Below, one piece after another: positions 24,501 through 32,709 of a stretch of DNA of 64,000 bases. The first letter of the stretch is position 1; the number at the start of each line of letters is the position of its first letter. The stretch lies in assembly GCA_029259945.1 (NCBI GenBank), contig JAJDEF010000031.1, positions 1 through 64,000 on the forward strand, in the 5' to 3' direction. Below the pieces are notes generated by a model. The model searched no databases. It was not told the origin of the DNA and worked only from the letters and a program-made list of their open reading frames with translations. The position numbers and the translations under genes were made by a program. This DNA is from Planctomycetota bacterium. Lineage in GTDB: Bacteria; Planctomycetota; Planctomycetia; Pirellulales; Lacipirellulaceae.

Positions 24501-25190
24501 TTGGTTTCTGAGCGAATTTACCGCTATGGACTCGGTAATTTACTTGCTGCGGTGGTTGGATTTCCGACGTTGTTTATTGCTTATAATCTTGCCGGCGATG
24601 GCGATACGTTTAGCGTTTTGCAAGCCGTGCTCGACACCCAATTTTGGCTTGCTACGCATGTGGTTTGTATCACTTTGGGCTACGCTACCACGCTGCTAGT
24701 CGGCACGTTGGGAGCTGCCTACTTGCTGATGACAAGAGTCACCCACCGACTCGACGATCTTCAACGGCAGCAACTCGTTCGCATGATGTATGGCACGCTT
24801 TGCTTCGCCACCTTTTTTAGCTTTATCGGCACCGTCCTGGGCGGCCTTTGGGCAGACGACTCTTGGGGACGATTTTGGGGATGGGATCCGAAAGAAAACG
24901 GCGCTCTGATGATCGTACTTTGGAATGCGCTCGTCTTGCATGCTCGCTGGGGTGGGCTAATCCGCCAAACGGGGCTCGCCGTGTTAGCCACCTTTGGCAA
25001 TGTTGTCACGGCCTGGTCTTGGTTCGGAGTGAACCAAATGGGGGTTGGTTTGCATGCTTATGGTTTTCGATCGAACATGGCATTTTGGCTCACGATATTC
25101 GCAATCAGCCAACTTGCCATCATGTTGCTTGGATGCCTACCGGCTCACAGTGTGCAACGCCCACTTAAAAACGGAACGTCGGAAGCTTAG
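21582..25190 (+). CDS. cytochrome c biogenesis protein, ResB-CcsA (CcsBA) fusion
   Basis: System II heme delivery and ligation to apocytochromes c. At 1202 residues it joins a ResB/Ccs1-like N-terminal half (membrane helix SPLASLRLTVSLFAFSIILVLAGT, which is the usual first ResB helix, several further helices, and an extracytoplasmic domain with FRFKRIHKSYSLKLIDFRHDLYVGT..NFSSEV and NPLRYGGDTIYQASF) to a CcsA C-terminal half with many membrane helices and the tryptophan-rich heme motif GLWADDSWGRFWGWDPKENGA near residue 1090, plus conserved histidines. Between them lies a soluble insert of about 270 residues (from VHQFGALPVAYDGRVKPMDTMARN). The first ATG at 21582 is used; ATG 21609 is an alternative. 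The last 4 bases overlap the convergent gene. Confidence 0.93.
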   Translation: MLWGWPFAVMGRIPAPCPSLLLQPCFNAVTSTDVSESPSASFSTSSLPATLLSPLASLRLTVSLFAFSIILVLAGTLAQIDHDIWYVVHNYFRTWLAWIELKVFFPRDWNIPGVLPYPGGWTLGAALGLNLLAAHATRFKVSGKGRSLKLGGVLIAVGVALTYLVVQSGLDDTVESELSPAFCNGLWHGLRAALGGGTLALGYLLALSYGEQRRSPSAWLWWLGTATCALLAGLTFWLFTHPEASLDPSGLRILWQLLKGGGAGIVLFAGCHWVFGRRAGIVLLHGGIGLMMFSELFTGISAEEAHMRILEGQTVSYAVDSRSLELVVIDKSDTKQDAVTLVPGSILLDAWRLENDIQHSALPFTLRVVDYLPNSTARLAQPGETSLATQGVGKVHVAVPLPSSTGVGEQQVDMPSLYVELLSGESSLGTYLLSPLLSLETIQTDGKLYEIGFRFKRIHKSYSLKLIDFRHDLYVGTNTPKNFSSEVQLLDAAHNVDRRVKIWMNNPLRYGGDTIYQASFDRENSRLTILQVVTNTGWMIPYVACMLVATGMLAHFGMMFFRFSQRQTAPTTDAENHSLGYLLTHWRSPAVWVPALILFVFASWVMGKARVPKLPATTMQVHQFGALPVAYDGRVKPMDTMARNTLTVLSGREKLDDESKTPAITWLLDLITNSPASDQHRCIRIDNLEVLDFLGLQRRDGFRYSRAEVLEHRNQCAQQAKLASAVPKNERTLVQQKFIELGDKIVLMDILRASFASPMINTESLDAMEVGFQRLDRQIALLNQSGPHVVPPADATTGQWQTMLEAERNLIVQRVQKKEVNEATVALRTLLEAYRSADVQKFNGELVAYRKIVEQRSDEDAKVSAELTAAGQLGERKEAERLRFARVQFEAFFNHFNPFVLAMSLYLVAFILAAGSWLGWMTLLNRSANWLLIFTFALHTFALVARVYISGRPPVTNLYSSAVFIGWGAVLFALVSERIYRYGLGNLLAAVVGFPTLFIAYNLAGDGDTFSVLQAVLDTQFWLATHVVCITLGYATTLLVGTLGAAYLLMTRVTHRLDDLQRQQLVRMMYGTLCFATFFSFIGTVLGGLWADDSWGRFWGWDPKENGALMIVLWNALVLHARWGGLIRQTGLAVLATFGNVVTAWSWFGVNQMGVGLHAYGFRSNMAFWLTIFAISQLAIMLLGCLPAHSVQRPLKNGTSEA

Positions 25191-25591
25191 AATAATCGCT
25201 CTCGAAGTGCACGAAATCGCGCTTGCTCGGCGCGAAGATGCCCAGGCAACTGATTCGCTTCAAACACGGATGGCGTGACGAATACCTCGGCAGGCTGCGT
25301 ATATCCTAGCGCGGTTGCCAACTGCCACAGAAGTCGTTGACTGCTGCGGTCGAGCTTGTGGGCTCGGCTGATTTCGCGAAAAAGTTTCTTCGGGTCGTTG
25401 CAGGGTTTGCTCAGATCGTTGTACCGGAGGAACATCACCACGGCGGCAACGATGGCGGCGATAATACCTATACCAATCAGGTAAGGCAGCACGTCGCTAA
25501 AGTCGATACGCCCTCGCGAACGGCGTAGGCCCATGCGCTGCAAGCGAGAAAATTGCGCGAGTAAATTTGAGGCAAGGAGTGTGAAGTTCAT
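25187..25591 (-). CDS. hypothetical single-pass membrane protein
   Basis: 134 residues. N-terminal basic amphipathic stretch (LQRMGLRRSRGR), one membrane helix (about 36-58, VLPYLIGIGIIAAIVAAVVMFLRY) and a soluble C-terminal part with KLFREISRAHKLDRSSQRLLWQLATALGYTQPAEVFVTPSVFEAN, helical with a phosphatase- or sensor-like look that I cannot identify. It starts 19 bases after the HEAT-repeat gene stop, so the two are likely cotranscribed and may work together. Overlaps the end of the CcsBA fusion by 4 bases, convergently. Confidence 0.75.
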   Translation of the reverse strand: MNFTLLASNLLAQFSRLQRMGLRRSRGRIDFSDVLPYLIGIGIIAAIVAAVVMFLRYNDLSKPCNDPKKLFREISRAHKLDRSSQRLLWQLATALGYTQPAEVFVTPSVFEANQLPGHLRAEQARFRALRERLF

Positions 25592-25610
25592 TTTTCGGCT
25601 TCCATCAAAC

Positions 25611-27263
25611 TCAATTCGTTTTTGTCGGTGTGTTTAGTGTCTGTTCAATGATTTCTAAACTAGCGCGGGCTGCGCTTTGCACTGCCCCGCTACGGTCTGT
25701 CATTGCATGTCGCAAAGCTTCCTGCACTTCTGCCGTTGGACAGAACTGTAATGCATCTGCGGCGGCAGCTCGAACCATATGATCTGTATCCTCCAGTAGT
25801 TCGACGAGATTTTCACTCACTGAAGAGGTTAATTCCATGACCTCTACCATCTCGATAGCTCGCATTCTACGTTGTCGCGATTGCGATTCCATTTCTGCGG
25901 TCAAGCCTGTAATCGTATCGGGGTCGACTTTGCAGACAAGCAAACCGGTGCTTTTTTGCGTCTCTTCAGTCAGCGTTTCATAGCTTGCTAGGAAATTGCT
26001 GAAAGAAAATTCGGACAGAGCCTCTCGTGTTGCTTCTAGAACGACCTTGTGAGGGCTATCGAGTTGCTTGAGCAGGATGGCCATAGCACCCGGTATGTGG
26101 CGATCCCGCAATTGTTGTGTTGCGACAGCTTGAACGAGTGGGTCGTTGTCTTGGATAGAGTTAAGAACCAATCGATTGGCTAAATCACCTGGGATTGATT
26201 GGAGTGACTTGCACGCAGCAAGTCGCGCTGCTGGCTCGCCCTGATCCAAGAATTTTTTCAATAGTTCGAGCAAGTCGTCTTGCTTCATCCCTGAAGCGCC
26301 AATTAGCTTTATGCAGCGTGCTTGCCCTTGCTCGTCGAAGTGCTCGGTAAAGGGTTCGTTGGGTTTCAACCACTCAAACGATTGAATTCGACTCAGATTC
26401 TTGGTGATTTTCGGAAGGACCTCGTCTTCGGTAGATTCCAGAAGTCGTGAAATCAACAGCTCGTCGGTACGTCGACGAATAATGTTTAATACACTGAGCG
26501 AGGTACCTTTCGTTTTCAGAAAACTGATCAGGAGTTCGACGACCCCAGTGCTCTCGCTCGTTGCCAGAGTGTGGACAACGGACTGAAAGCAGGGATGATG
26601 CGGATCTTCGAGAATCGTTCGCATCAAACCGCAAGAGGGGCCACCGAGCACCACAAATGCTTCGATAAGAGCCGTACGCTGGTGACGACGGAAACGCTCG
26701 ACACTGCGTTCCAAACTTTCAAGAACATAGCGACGGATCGATTCGGGATCGCGACGGTCGCTATAGTCGCGAGGACTAAGAACCATTTCGCTCAGTCGAT
26801 CGACTTGCCGTAATACCAATTCGGTGGCAGCTTCGGCATGTGGATTCTTTTGATTCTCTGCGAGGGTGACCAGCGTGGGCACCAAATCAAATTCCGAGAA
26901 TTGCTCGGCCAACTCACAAGCATTCTCGAACAATTGCGTATCGTCTGAGAGCACGGCATCACGGATTGCACCAGACAGCCTTCCGCGACCTTCGTGGACT
27001 AGCTCACGCTGACGAGGAGTGAATAGGTGCCAACGTTTTAAGACGGCTAGATGTCCAGCCTTGCTACGTCGGGTGACTAGGGCCTTAATTGCCCCTTCGT
27101 AGACCGCGACGTCGTCGCTCGCCAAAGCGACTAGGAGCACGGGGCCAGCCGAGTCGTTTCGACTTTCGGCCAGCACTTCCAACGATTTTTTAAGAGCGAT
27201 GGTCAACGTTATTATGCTTTCGTTCTCTGGACGAACAGGCGGGGATTGATCCTGCCGACTCAA
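25611..27263 (-). CDS. HEAT-repeat protein of unknown function
   Basis: 550 residues made largely of paired-helix repeats with the Val/Leu and Arg/Asp patterns of HEAT units, for example DNDPLVQAVATQQLRDRHIPGAM, SPHKVVLEATREALSEF, DTDHMVRAAAADALQFCPTAEVQEALRHAM and DRSGAVQSAARASLEII. Such scaffolds bind proteins or nucleic acids; no catalytic site is visible, no signal peptide. The only start before the first repeat is TTG at 27263; no Shine-Dalgarno is seen. It is followed after 19 bases by a small membrane protein gene in the same direction, suggesting a membrane-linked scaffold. Confidence 0.8.
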   Translation of the reverse strand: MSRQDQSPPVRPENESIITLTIALKKSLEVLAESRNDSAGPVLLVALASDDVAVYEGAIKALVTRRSKAGHLAVLKRWHLFTPRQRELVHEGRGRLSGAIRDAVLSDDTQLFENACELAEQFSEFDLVPTLVTLAENQKNPHAEAATELVLRQVDRLSEMVLSPRDYSDRRDPESIRRYVLESLERSVERFRRHQRTALIEAFVVLGGPSCGLMRTILEDPHHPCFQSVVHTLATSESTGVVELLISFLKTKGTSLSVLNIIRRRTDELLISRLLESTEDEVLPKITKNLSRIQSFEWLKPNEPFTEHFDEQGQARCIKLIGASGMKQDDLLELLKKFLDQGEPAARLAACKSLQSIPGDLANRLVLNSIQDNDPLVQAVATQQLRDRHIPGAMAILLKQLDSPHKVVLEATREALSEFSFSNFLASYETLTEETQKSTGLLVCKVDPDTITGLTAEMESQSRQRRMRAIEMVEVMELTSSVSENLVELLEDTDHMVRAAAADALQFCPTAEVQEALRHAMTDRSGAVQSAARASLEIIEQTLNTPTKTN

Positions 27264-27991
<728 letters not shown>

Positions 27992-28252
27992 ATGTCAACT
28001 CAATTATCGAGCTTTGAAATTCTTGATCGGGAGTTTTTGCCTGTTCGGGCTAAGATTCTGGAGATTGCTGCTTCGCTCGATCGCATGCAACGCGCTAAGG
28101 GTGACGTTGCTGAGGATGCTCGTTTACGGCAATTGCGGACGGCCGTTGAAAAACTTTTATCTACTGAGCCTGACCGCGCGGAACAGATTCACCTCTTGTT
28201 TAGTCGCCCCTATGATGAACAATGGCAAGACGTTTTGAAGCTTCCGCGTTAG
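27992..28252 (+). CDS. hypothetical small helical protein
   Basis: 86 residues beginning [22 protein letters not shown]; entirely helical by composition with alternating hydrophobics, ending [17 protein letters not shown]. No membrane segment, cysteines or motif recognised. The frame is open 18 codons further upstream but the ATG at 27992 is the natural start. It ends 6 bases before copy B of the 84-base element and 103 bases before the TatD-like gene on the same strand, with which it may be cotranscribed. Confidence 0.7.
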   Translation: MSTQLSSFEILDREFLPVRAKILEIAASLDRMQRAKGDVAEDARLRQLRTAVEKLLSTEPDRAEQIHLLFSRPYDEQWQDVLKLPR

Positions 28253-28258
28253 GATTTT

Positions 28259-28342
28259 CAGCCGATTTCAAAAACCACTTTCGGCACGAAAATCTCCGGT
28301 CGCGGGATGCTTTTTTGGAGTTTTGAAACCGTTTCTAGAGAG
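28259..28342 (+). repeat. 84-base dispersed element, copy B, upstream of a start codon
   Basis: Same element as at 18793-18876, gap-free, about 83 percent identical, with most differences transitions. It begins 6 bases after a stop codon and ends exactly 13 bases before the ATG at 28356, the same distance as copy A has to its own start codon. The shared inner block CACTTTCGGCAC, then AAAATCTCCGG, is the best conserved part. Confidence 0.65.
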
Positions 28343-28355
28343 ATCACCCTGCCCT

Positions 28356-29189
28356 ATGTACTACGTCGATCCTCATATTCACATGGTGTCGCGCACCACG
28401 GACGACTACGAGACGCTCGCCAAGATGGGGTGTGTGGCAATGAGCGAGCCTGCATTTTGGGCTGGATACGATCGCGGGAGCGTCGATGGGTTTCGCGATT
28501 ATTTCGAGCAGCTTACCGCATTCGAGCCGCGACGCGCTCGCGATTACGGTATTCAGCATTTCACCTGGCTTTGCATCAACGCGAAAGAAGCTGAGAACGT
28601 TGCGCTTTCGCGCGAAGTCATTGCCATGATTCCTGAGTTTCTTGATCGACCCGGCGTACTCGGGATTGGTGAGATCGGCTTGAACAAGAATACGCGCAAC
28701 GAAGCCATCGTGTTTCTCGAACATCTTGATCTTGCGATGAAGACCGATGAGCAGATTCTTATTCACACGCCACACCTGGAAGATAAATATCAGGGAACGC
28801 GGATGATTCTTGACATGCTCACGGGTGATCGTCGTATCGATCGATCGCGAGTACTCATCGATCATGTTGAGGAGCATACGGTCGAGCAGGTGCTCGACGA
28901 AGGATTTTGGGCCGGTATGACTCTCTATCCGGTTAGCAAATGCACCCCTGCCCGTGCGGTTGATATGGTTGAGCTGTATGGGAGCGAACGTCTGTTGGTA
29001 AATTCGGCGGGTGATTGGGGGCCCTCGAAGCCGACGGCTGTCCCCGATTTCATCCTAGAAATGCGTCGTCGGGGCCACTCTGAACGGGCGATTCGGCGAG
29101 TGGTTTACGACAACCCGATCGAGTTCTTTAGCCAGAGCCGTGGCTTTGTTTTCGACCCGCCCGATGCGGTTGAATTGGTTGAAAACTGA
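28356..29189 (+). CDS. TatD-family metal-dependent hydrolase (EboB-like)
   Basis: 277 residues, amidohydrolase-fold TIM barrel. Metal ligands are visible in [17 protein letters not shown] (HxH), GIGEIGLN (Glu), LIHTPH (His), VLIDHVEE and NSAGDWG (Asp). The SRTTDDYE...[13 protein letters not shown] opening and the ..[14 protein letters not shown] end resemble the TatD-like EboB proteins of the ebo gene cluster more than classical TatD DNases, from memory of the family; no other ebo-type genes (prenyltransferase, dehydroquinate-synthase-like) are in the window, so the assignment to that pathway is open. The open frame begins with TTG at 28323 inside the dispersed element; ATG 28356 gives the family-like [10 protein letters not shown] start. 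Confidence 0.85.
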   Translation: MYYVDPHIHMVSRTTDDYETLAKMGCVAMSEPAFWAGYDRGSVDGFRDYFEQLTAFEPRRARDYGIQHFTWLCINAKEAENVALSREVIAMIPEFLDRPGVLGIGEIGLNKNTRNEAIVFLEHLDLAMKTDEQILIHTPHLEDKYQGTRMILDMLTGDRRIDRSRVLIDHVEEHTVEQVLDEGFWAGMTLYPVSKCTPARAVDMVELYGSERLLVNSAGDWGPSKPTAVPDFILEMRRRGHSERAIRRVVYDNPIEFFSQSRGFVFDPPDAVELVEN

Positions 29190-29330
29190 GGGGTAAACGA
29201 TGCTGAGTTGGTTGCAAGCTGAAAATTGGATTTCGTAGTTTCCAGCTTTAGCTAAGAACAGGTAGGGCTTGGCTGTTGGACTCTTGAGTGGTAGATTATG
29301 GGGCTTGGTGGATTGTTGGCAGACACCATT

Positions 29331-29404
29331 GCCAGCGTAGCTTCAATTGGCAGAGCACCGCATTCGTAATGCGGATGTTGTGGGTTCGAATCCCACCGCT
29401 GGCT
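29331..29404 (+). tRNA. tRNA-Thr (anticodon CGT)
   Basis: 74 bases fold into a full cloverleaf: acceptor GCCAGCG with CGCTGGC, D arm containing AGCTTCAATTGGCAGAGC, anticodon stem CCGCA/TGCGG around loop TTCGTAA (anticodon CGT, reading ACG), variable loop, and T arm GTGGG-TTCGAAT-CCCAC. Discriminator base T. The CCA end is not encoded. It lies alone between the TatD-like gene and the TPR/alpha-CTD gene. Confidence 0.95.
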
Positions 29405-29547
29405 CTTGATGGAAATGCCCGTCCGATGGGTTGCCATCAGCCGGCTTACTTTACGGCAGATTGTCTTGGTGATGAAGACCAGGCAAGACGCTGTAAGTCT
29501 ATAGAATATATTTTGTTGAGCAGAATTTAATCAGGAGTTGTGAAGCC

Positions 29548-30873
29548 ATGTCGCAAATTGTCGACGTCGACCTCAGACAGATTGTCGTTGCTAACAGCAC
29601 TTTCGGACCGAACGAAATCCAACAGATCGCGGCTGCGATTTCTGCTGACTACAACAATTTTCGCTTGCTTCGTGATTCGGTAGGTGAATTGGAGCAGCAA
29701 GAGGGACGCACTCCTGCTGCCTCCGCCCGTTTGGGAGTTTGCCAATATTTACTCGGCAGATACTCAGACGCGGTGCAGACGCTGACCAATGCGGATGGCG
29801 GGGCGTTGACTCAGTTTTATATGGGTAAAGCTCAGCTCGCCTTAGAAAACTATGCCGAAGCTTTGACTGCGTATGAGTCGGCTGAACGGGCAGGTTATAA
29901 TCGTGACGAGGTTCTCCTTGCTCAAGCCGAGGCCAAGCGGTACACGGGAGATGCTCAGGCAGCGTTGCAGCGGCTGGATAGTCTGTCAGGGGCTGTTGAG
30001 CAGACGGCTGAATATCTTTACCAACGGTCTGCCACCGTTTCTGCGTTAGGCGGCAACTCGATCGAAGTCGTGGCCCTTTTAGAACGCGCAGTCGAAGCGG
30101 ATGGTTACCATGCGGGGGCCTTGTTCGGTTTGGCTTTAGAGAATGATCGTTACGGGAACGATGAGTATGCTCGCCAACTCTATGAGCGAGCTGCTGCCCA
30201 GTTTCCTTCGCACATCGGCACACTGCTCAATTTAGGCTTGCTTTACGAGGATTTAGAACATTTCGAGCGTTCGAAGCAGTGTTATCAGCGGATTTTGGAC
30301 GCATTTCCTTCGCATCCTCGTGCCCGGCTTTTCTTCAAAGATTCTGACGCATCGCGAGACATGTACTACGACGAAGAAGCTCGTCGTCGGCAGGAGCGAT
30401 TGGTTCAGATTCTTAGTGTGCCGGTAACCGATTTTGAATTGTCGGTTCGCAGCCGTAACTGTTTGGAAAAAATGGGTGTTATGACGCTTGGCGACCTCAC
30501 CGAAACGACCGAGCAAGATTTGTTATCTAGCAAGAACTTTGGCGAAACGTCGCTCGTCGAAATACGCGATATGCTGACGTCCAAAGGACTCGAGCTAGGG
30601 CAGTTTGCCGCTCAGTGGAAGGAAGAAGAACCTACTTACAACACTGACTCGCTCAGCGATGACGAGAAGGCTTTGCTCGACCGCCCGATTTCGGATTTGA
30701 ACCTCTCGGTGCGTGCCCGAAAATGTATGGTTCGCCTTGGCTTGTCAACGATTGGTGAATTGCTACGACGCACGGCCGACAACTTGCTGGAATGCAAAAA
30801 CTTTGGCGTGACCAGCTTGATCGAAGTTCGAGAAAAGCTGACGGAAGCCAATCTCAAGCTGCGTGGTGACTGA
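29548..30873 (+). CDS. TPR protein with two C-terminal RNA-polymerase alpha-CTD-like domains
   Basis: 441 residues. The first 270 contain tetratricopeptide-like units ([66 protein letters not shown]). Then come two copies of the helix-hairpin-helix fold of the alpha subunit C-terminal domain: [20 protein letters not shown] with [20 protein letters not shown], and [20 protein letters not shown] with [20 protein letters not shown]. In RNA polymerase this domain binds UP elements and activators. Here it is detached from the alpha NTD and doubled, so the protein could be a DNA-binding or polymerase-associated regulator; that is inference. AGGAG about ten bases before the ATG supports the start. 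tgt overlaps its end by 11 bases, so both are probably cotranscribed. Confidence 0.9.
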   Translation: MSQIVDVDLRQIVVANSTFGPNEIQQIAAAISADYNNFRLLRDSVGELEQQEGRTPAASARLGVCQYLLGRYSDAVQTLTNADGGALTQFYMGKAQLALENYAEALTAYESAERAGYNRDEVLLAQAEAKRYTGDAQAALQRLDSLSGAVEQTAEYLYQRSATVSALGGNSIEVVALLERAVEADGYHAGALFGLALENDRYGNDEYARQLYERAAAQFPSHIGTLLNLGLLYEDLEHFERSKQCYQRILDAFPSHPRARLFFKDSDASRDMYYDEEARRRQERLVQILSVPVTDFELSVRSRNCLEKMGVMTLGDLTETTEQDLLSSKNFGETSLVEIRDMLTSKGLELGQFAAQWKEEEPTYNTDSLSDDEKALLDRPISDLNLSVRARKCMVRLGLSTIGELLRRTADNLLECKNFGVTSLIEVREKLTEANLKLRGD

Positions 30874-32038
30874 GACTGGACAGTTGAAAGAAGACGTTCC
30901 AGAGCCTGAAAGCAAGACACCGCCAGCGGATTGGTTTCGATTTGATCTGCATCATGTCGATGCTGGTTCGGATGCGCGCCAAGCGACGCTACACACCCCG
31001 CATGGCGCAGTCGAAACTCCTGCCTTCATGCCAGTAGGGACTCTAGGGACGGTTAAGGGCGTCGACATTGCGCGGGTTCGAGAAACCGGCGCACAAATGG
31101 TATTGGCGAATACCTACCACCTCGCTCTGCGTCCGGGCGAAGAGACGGTTGCGGCACTGGGTGGGCTGCATAAATTCATGGGTTGGTCGGGGCCGATTCT
31201 GACCGATAGTGGCGGATTTCAGGTCTTTAGCTTGGCCGATCGCGCCAAGATTACTGAGCAAGGGGTCGCCTTTCGTTCTCATATCGACGGGGCAGCGATT
31301 GAACTGACGCCAGAGCGCTCGGTTGCGATACAAGAAACCTTGGGCAGCGATATTGCGATGGTCTTCGACCATGTGGTTGAATTGCCAAATTCTGCCGAGG
31401 CAGTTGCTGAGGCCACTTGGCGTAGCGTTCGCTGGGCTGAGCGGTGCCGCAAGAGGGCAAGTCGAGAGGATCAGGCTCTGTTTGCGATCGTCCAGGGTGG
31501 GCTCGATTTGAACCTCCGTCGAGAGTGTGCCCAGGCATTGGTTCAGATGGATTTTCGGGGCTATGCCATCGGAGGGCTTAGCGTGGGAGAATCGGCGGAG
31601 GAGATGTATCGCACCTTAGATTCAACCGTCCCTGAACTACCCAGCAACCGTCCTCGTTACCTTATGGGGGTGGGTCGGCCAGAAGACTTGATCGAGGCGA
31701 TGGGCCGTGGTATCGACATGTTCGATTGTGTCATGCCTACGCGAAATGGTCGAAATGCCCTGGCATTTACCGACGAAGGGCCGCTGAGGCTCCGCAATGC
31801 GGCTCATGAGCTAGAGAAGCGGCCGCTCGACGAGCGGTGCCCTTGCCCGGCTTGCCAACATAGCCGTGGTTATCTGCGGCATTTGTTTCAGGCGAAAGAG
31901 ATGCTTGGTCCGATTCTGACCTCCATTCACAATTTGACCTACTACCAGCGACTGATGGCCGAGGGCCGTGAGGCGATTGTTGCAGACAGCTATACCGCCT
32001 ATCGAGAAGAGAAGCTGCGAGGTTGGGGCCAGCATTGA
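30863..32038 (+). CDS. tgt: queuine tRNA-guanine transglycosylase
   Basis: Exchanges guanine-34 for the queuosine precursor preQ1 in tRNAs with GUN anticodons. 391 residues: [12 protein letters not shown] (nucleophile region), [31 protein letters not shown] with the catalytic Asp, and the zinc site CPCPAC plus a downstream His in [15 protein letters not shown] start at 30863 overlaps the preceding gene by 11 bases; it gives an N-terminal extension of about 25 residues before the conserved [15 protein letters not shown]. It is followed by yajC and secDF, the classic tgt-yajC-secD-secF order. Confidence 0.97.
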   Translation: MVTETGQLKEDVPEPESKTPPADWFRFDLHHVDAGSDARQATLHTPHGAVETPAFMPVGTLGTVKGVDIARVRETGAQMVLANTYHLALRPGEETVAALGGLHKFMGWSGPILTDSGGFQVFSLADRAKITEQGVAFRSHIDGAAIELTPERSVAIQETLGSDIAMVFDHVVELPNSAEAVAEATWRSVRWAERCRKRASREDQALFAIVQGGLDLNLRRECAQALVQMDFRGYAIGGLSVGESAEEMYRTLDSTVPELPSNRPRYLMGVGRPEDLIEAMGRGIDMFDCVMPTRNGRNALAFTDEGPLRLRNAAHELEKRPLDERCPCPACQHSRGYLRHLFQAKEMLGPILTSIHNLTYYQRLMAEGREAIVADSYTAYREEKLRGWGQH

Positions 32039-32287
32039 GCCCATGAGACCAGGGACGCGATTTTGGCCTGTCTGCCTCTGTTGTGCCGCCCTTGTCCCTT
32101 ACGTCGCTTCGATTTATGATACGGCGATCTTTGTCGGGCAAGGGGCTTGGCTGGGTAAGCGGGCCTGGCATCGCCGAGTGTGTCGGGCCGTTTCTGTTCG
32201 TGGCGAGTCACCTCGCAAAGATTCGTCAACCCTCAGGGGGTGCTTGGCGGCTCTACAATTTATCCTCTTTTTCAAATTGATAGCGAA

Positions 32288-32638
32288 GTGATTGAAGTGA
32301 ACCTCAACCAGTTGATCCTATTAGCACAAGAAGATGTAGCACCGGCCACGCCGTTTGGAGGAATGATGCTGCCGTTGGCGGTCATTATGGTGCTGTTCTA
32401 CTTTATGATTTTACGGCCGCAAAAAACCAAAGAGCAGTCGTTCCGCTCGATGATCGACAATCTGAAGGAGAAAGACCGTGTGGTCACGGTGGGTGGCATC
32501 CACGGCGTAGTCACGAATGTGTTGCGAGATCGAGACGAAGTTTCTATTCGCATCGATGAGTCGACCGGAACCAAGATTCGGGTTGGTACCTCGGCGATTG
32601 CTCGCTTGGTGACAGACGAAGATAAAAACGAAAAATAG
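32288..32638 (+). CDS. yajC: preprotein translocase accessory subunit YajC
   Basis: Single-pass inner-membrane partner of SecDF. 116 residues from GTG at 32288: a short periplasmic lead (LAQEDVAPATPFGG), the membrane helix MMLPLAVIMVLFYFMIL ending in the invariant RPQKTKEQ, then the cytoplasmic domain with LKEKDRVVTVGGIHGVVTNV and IRVGTSAIARLV. The frame is open back to 32180 but that part reads into the non-coding gap after tgt; GTG 32297 is another possible start. secDF follows after 71 bases. Confidence 0.92.
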   Translation: MIEVNLNQLILLAQEDVAPATPFGGMMLPLAVIMVLFYFMILRPQKTKEQSFRSMIDNLKEKDRVVTVGGIHGVVTNVLRDRDEVSIRIDESTGTKIRVGTSAIARLVTDEDKNEK

Positions 32639-32709
32639 ATATTAGCCGCTGGTATCGCCAGCGGATTCGAGTCATTCACTCCCGACACAACTACGGGTTA
32701 TCGAAAAAA

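Noticed and set aside
32043-32291. 82-codon frame between tgt and yajC with a hydrophobic start
   Set aside because: Overlaps the yajC start region in another frame, lacks a ribosome-binding site and has an Arg/Ser-rich tail; judged non-coding.
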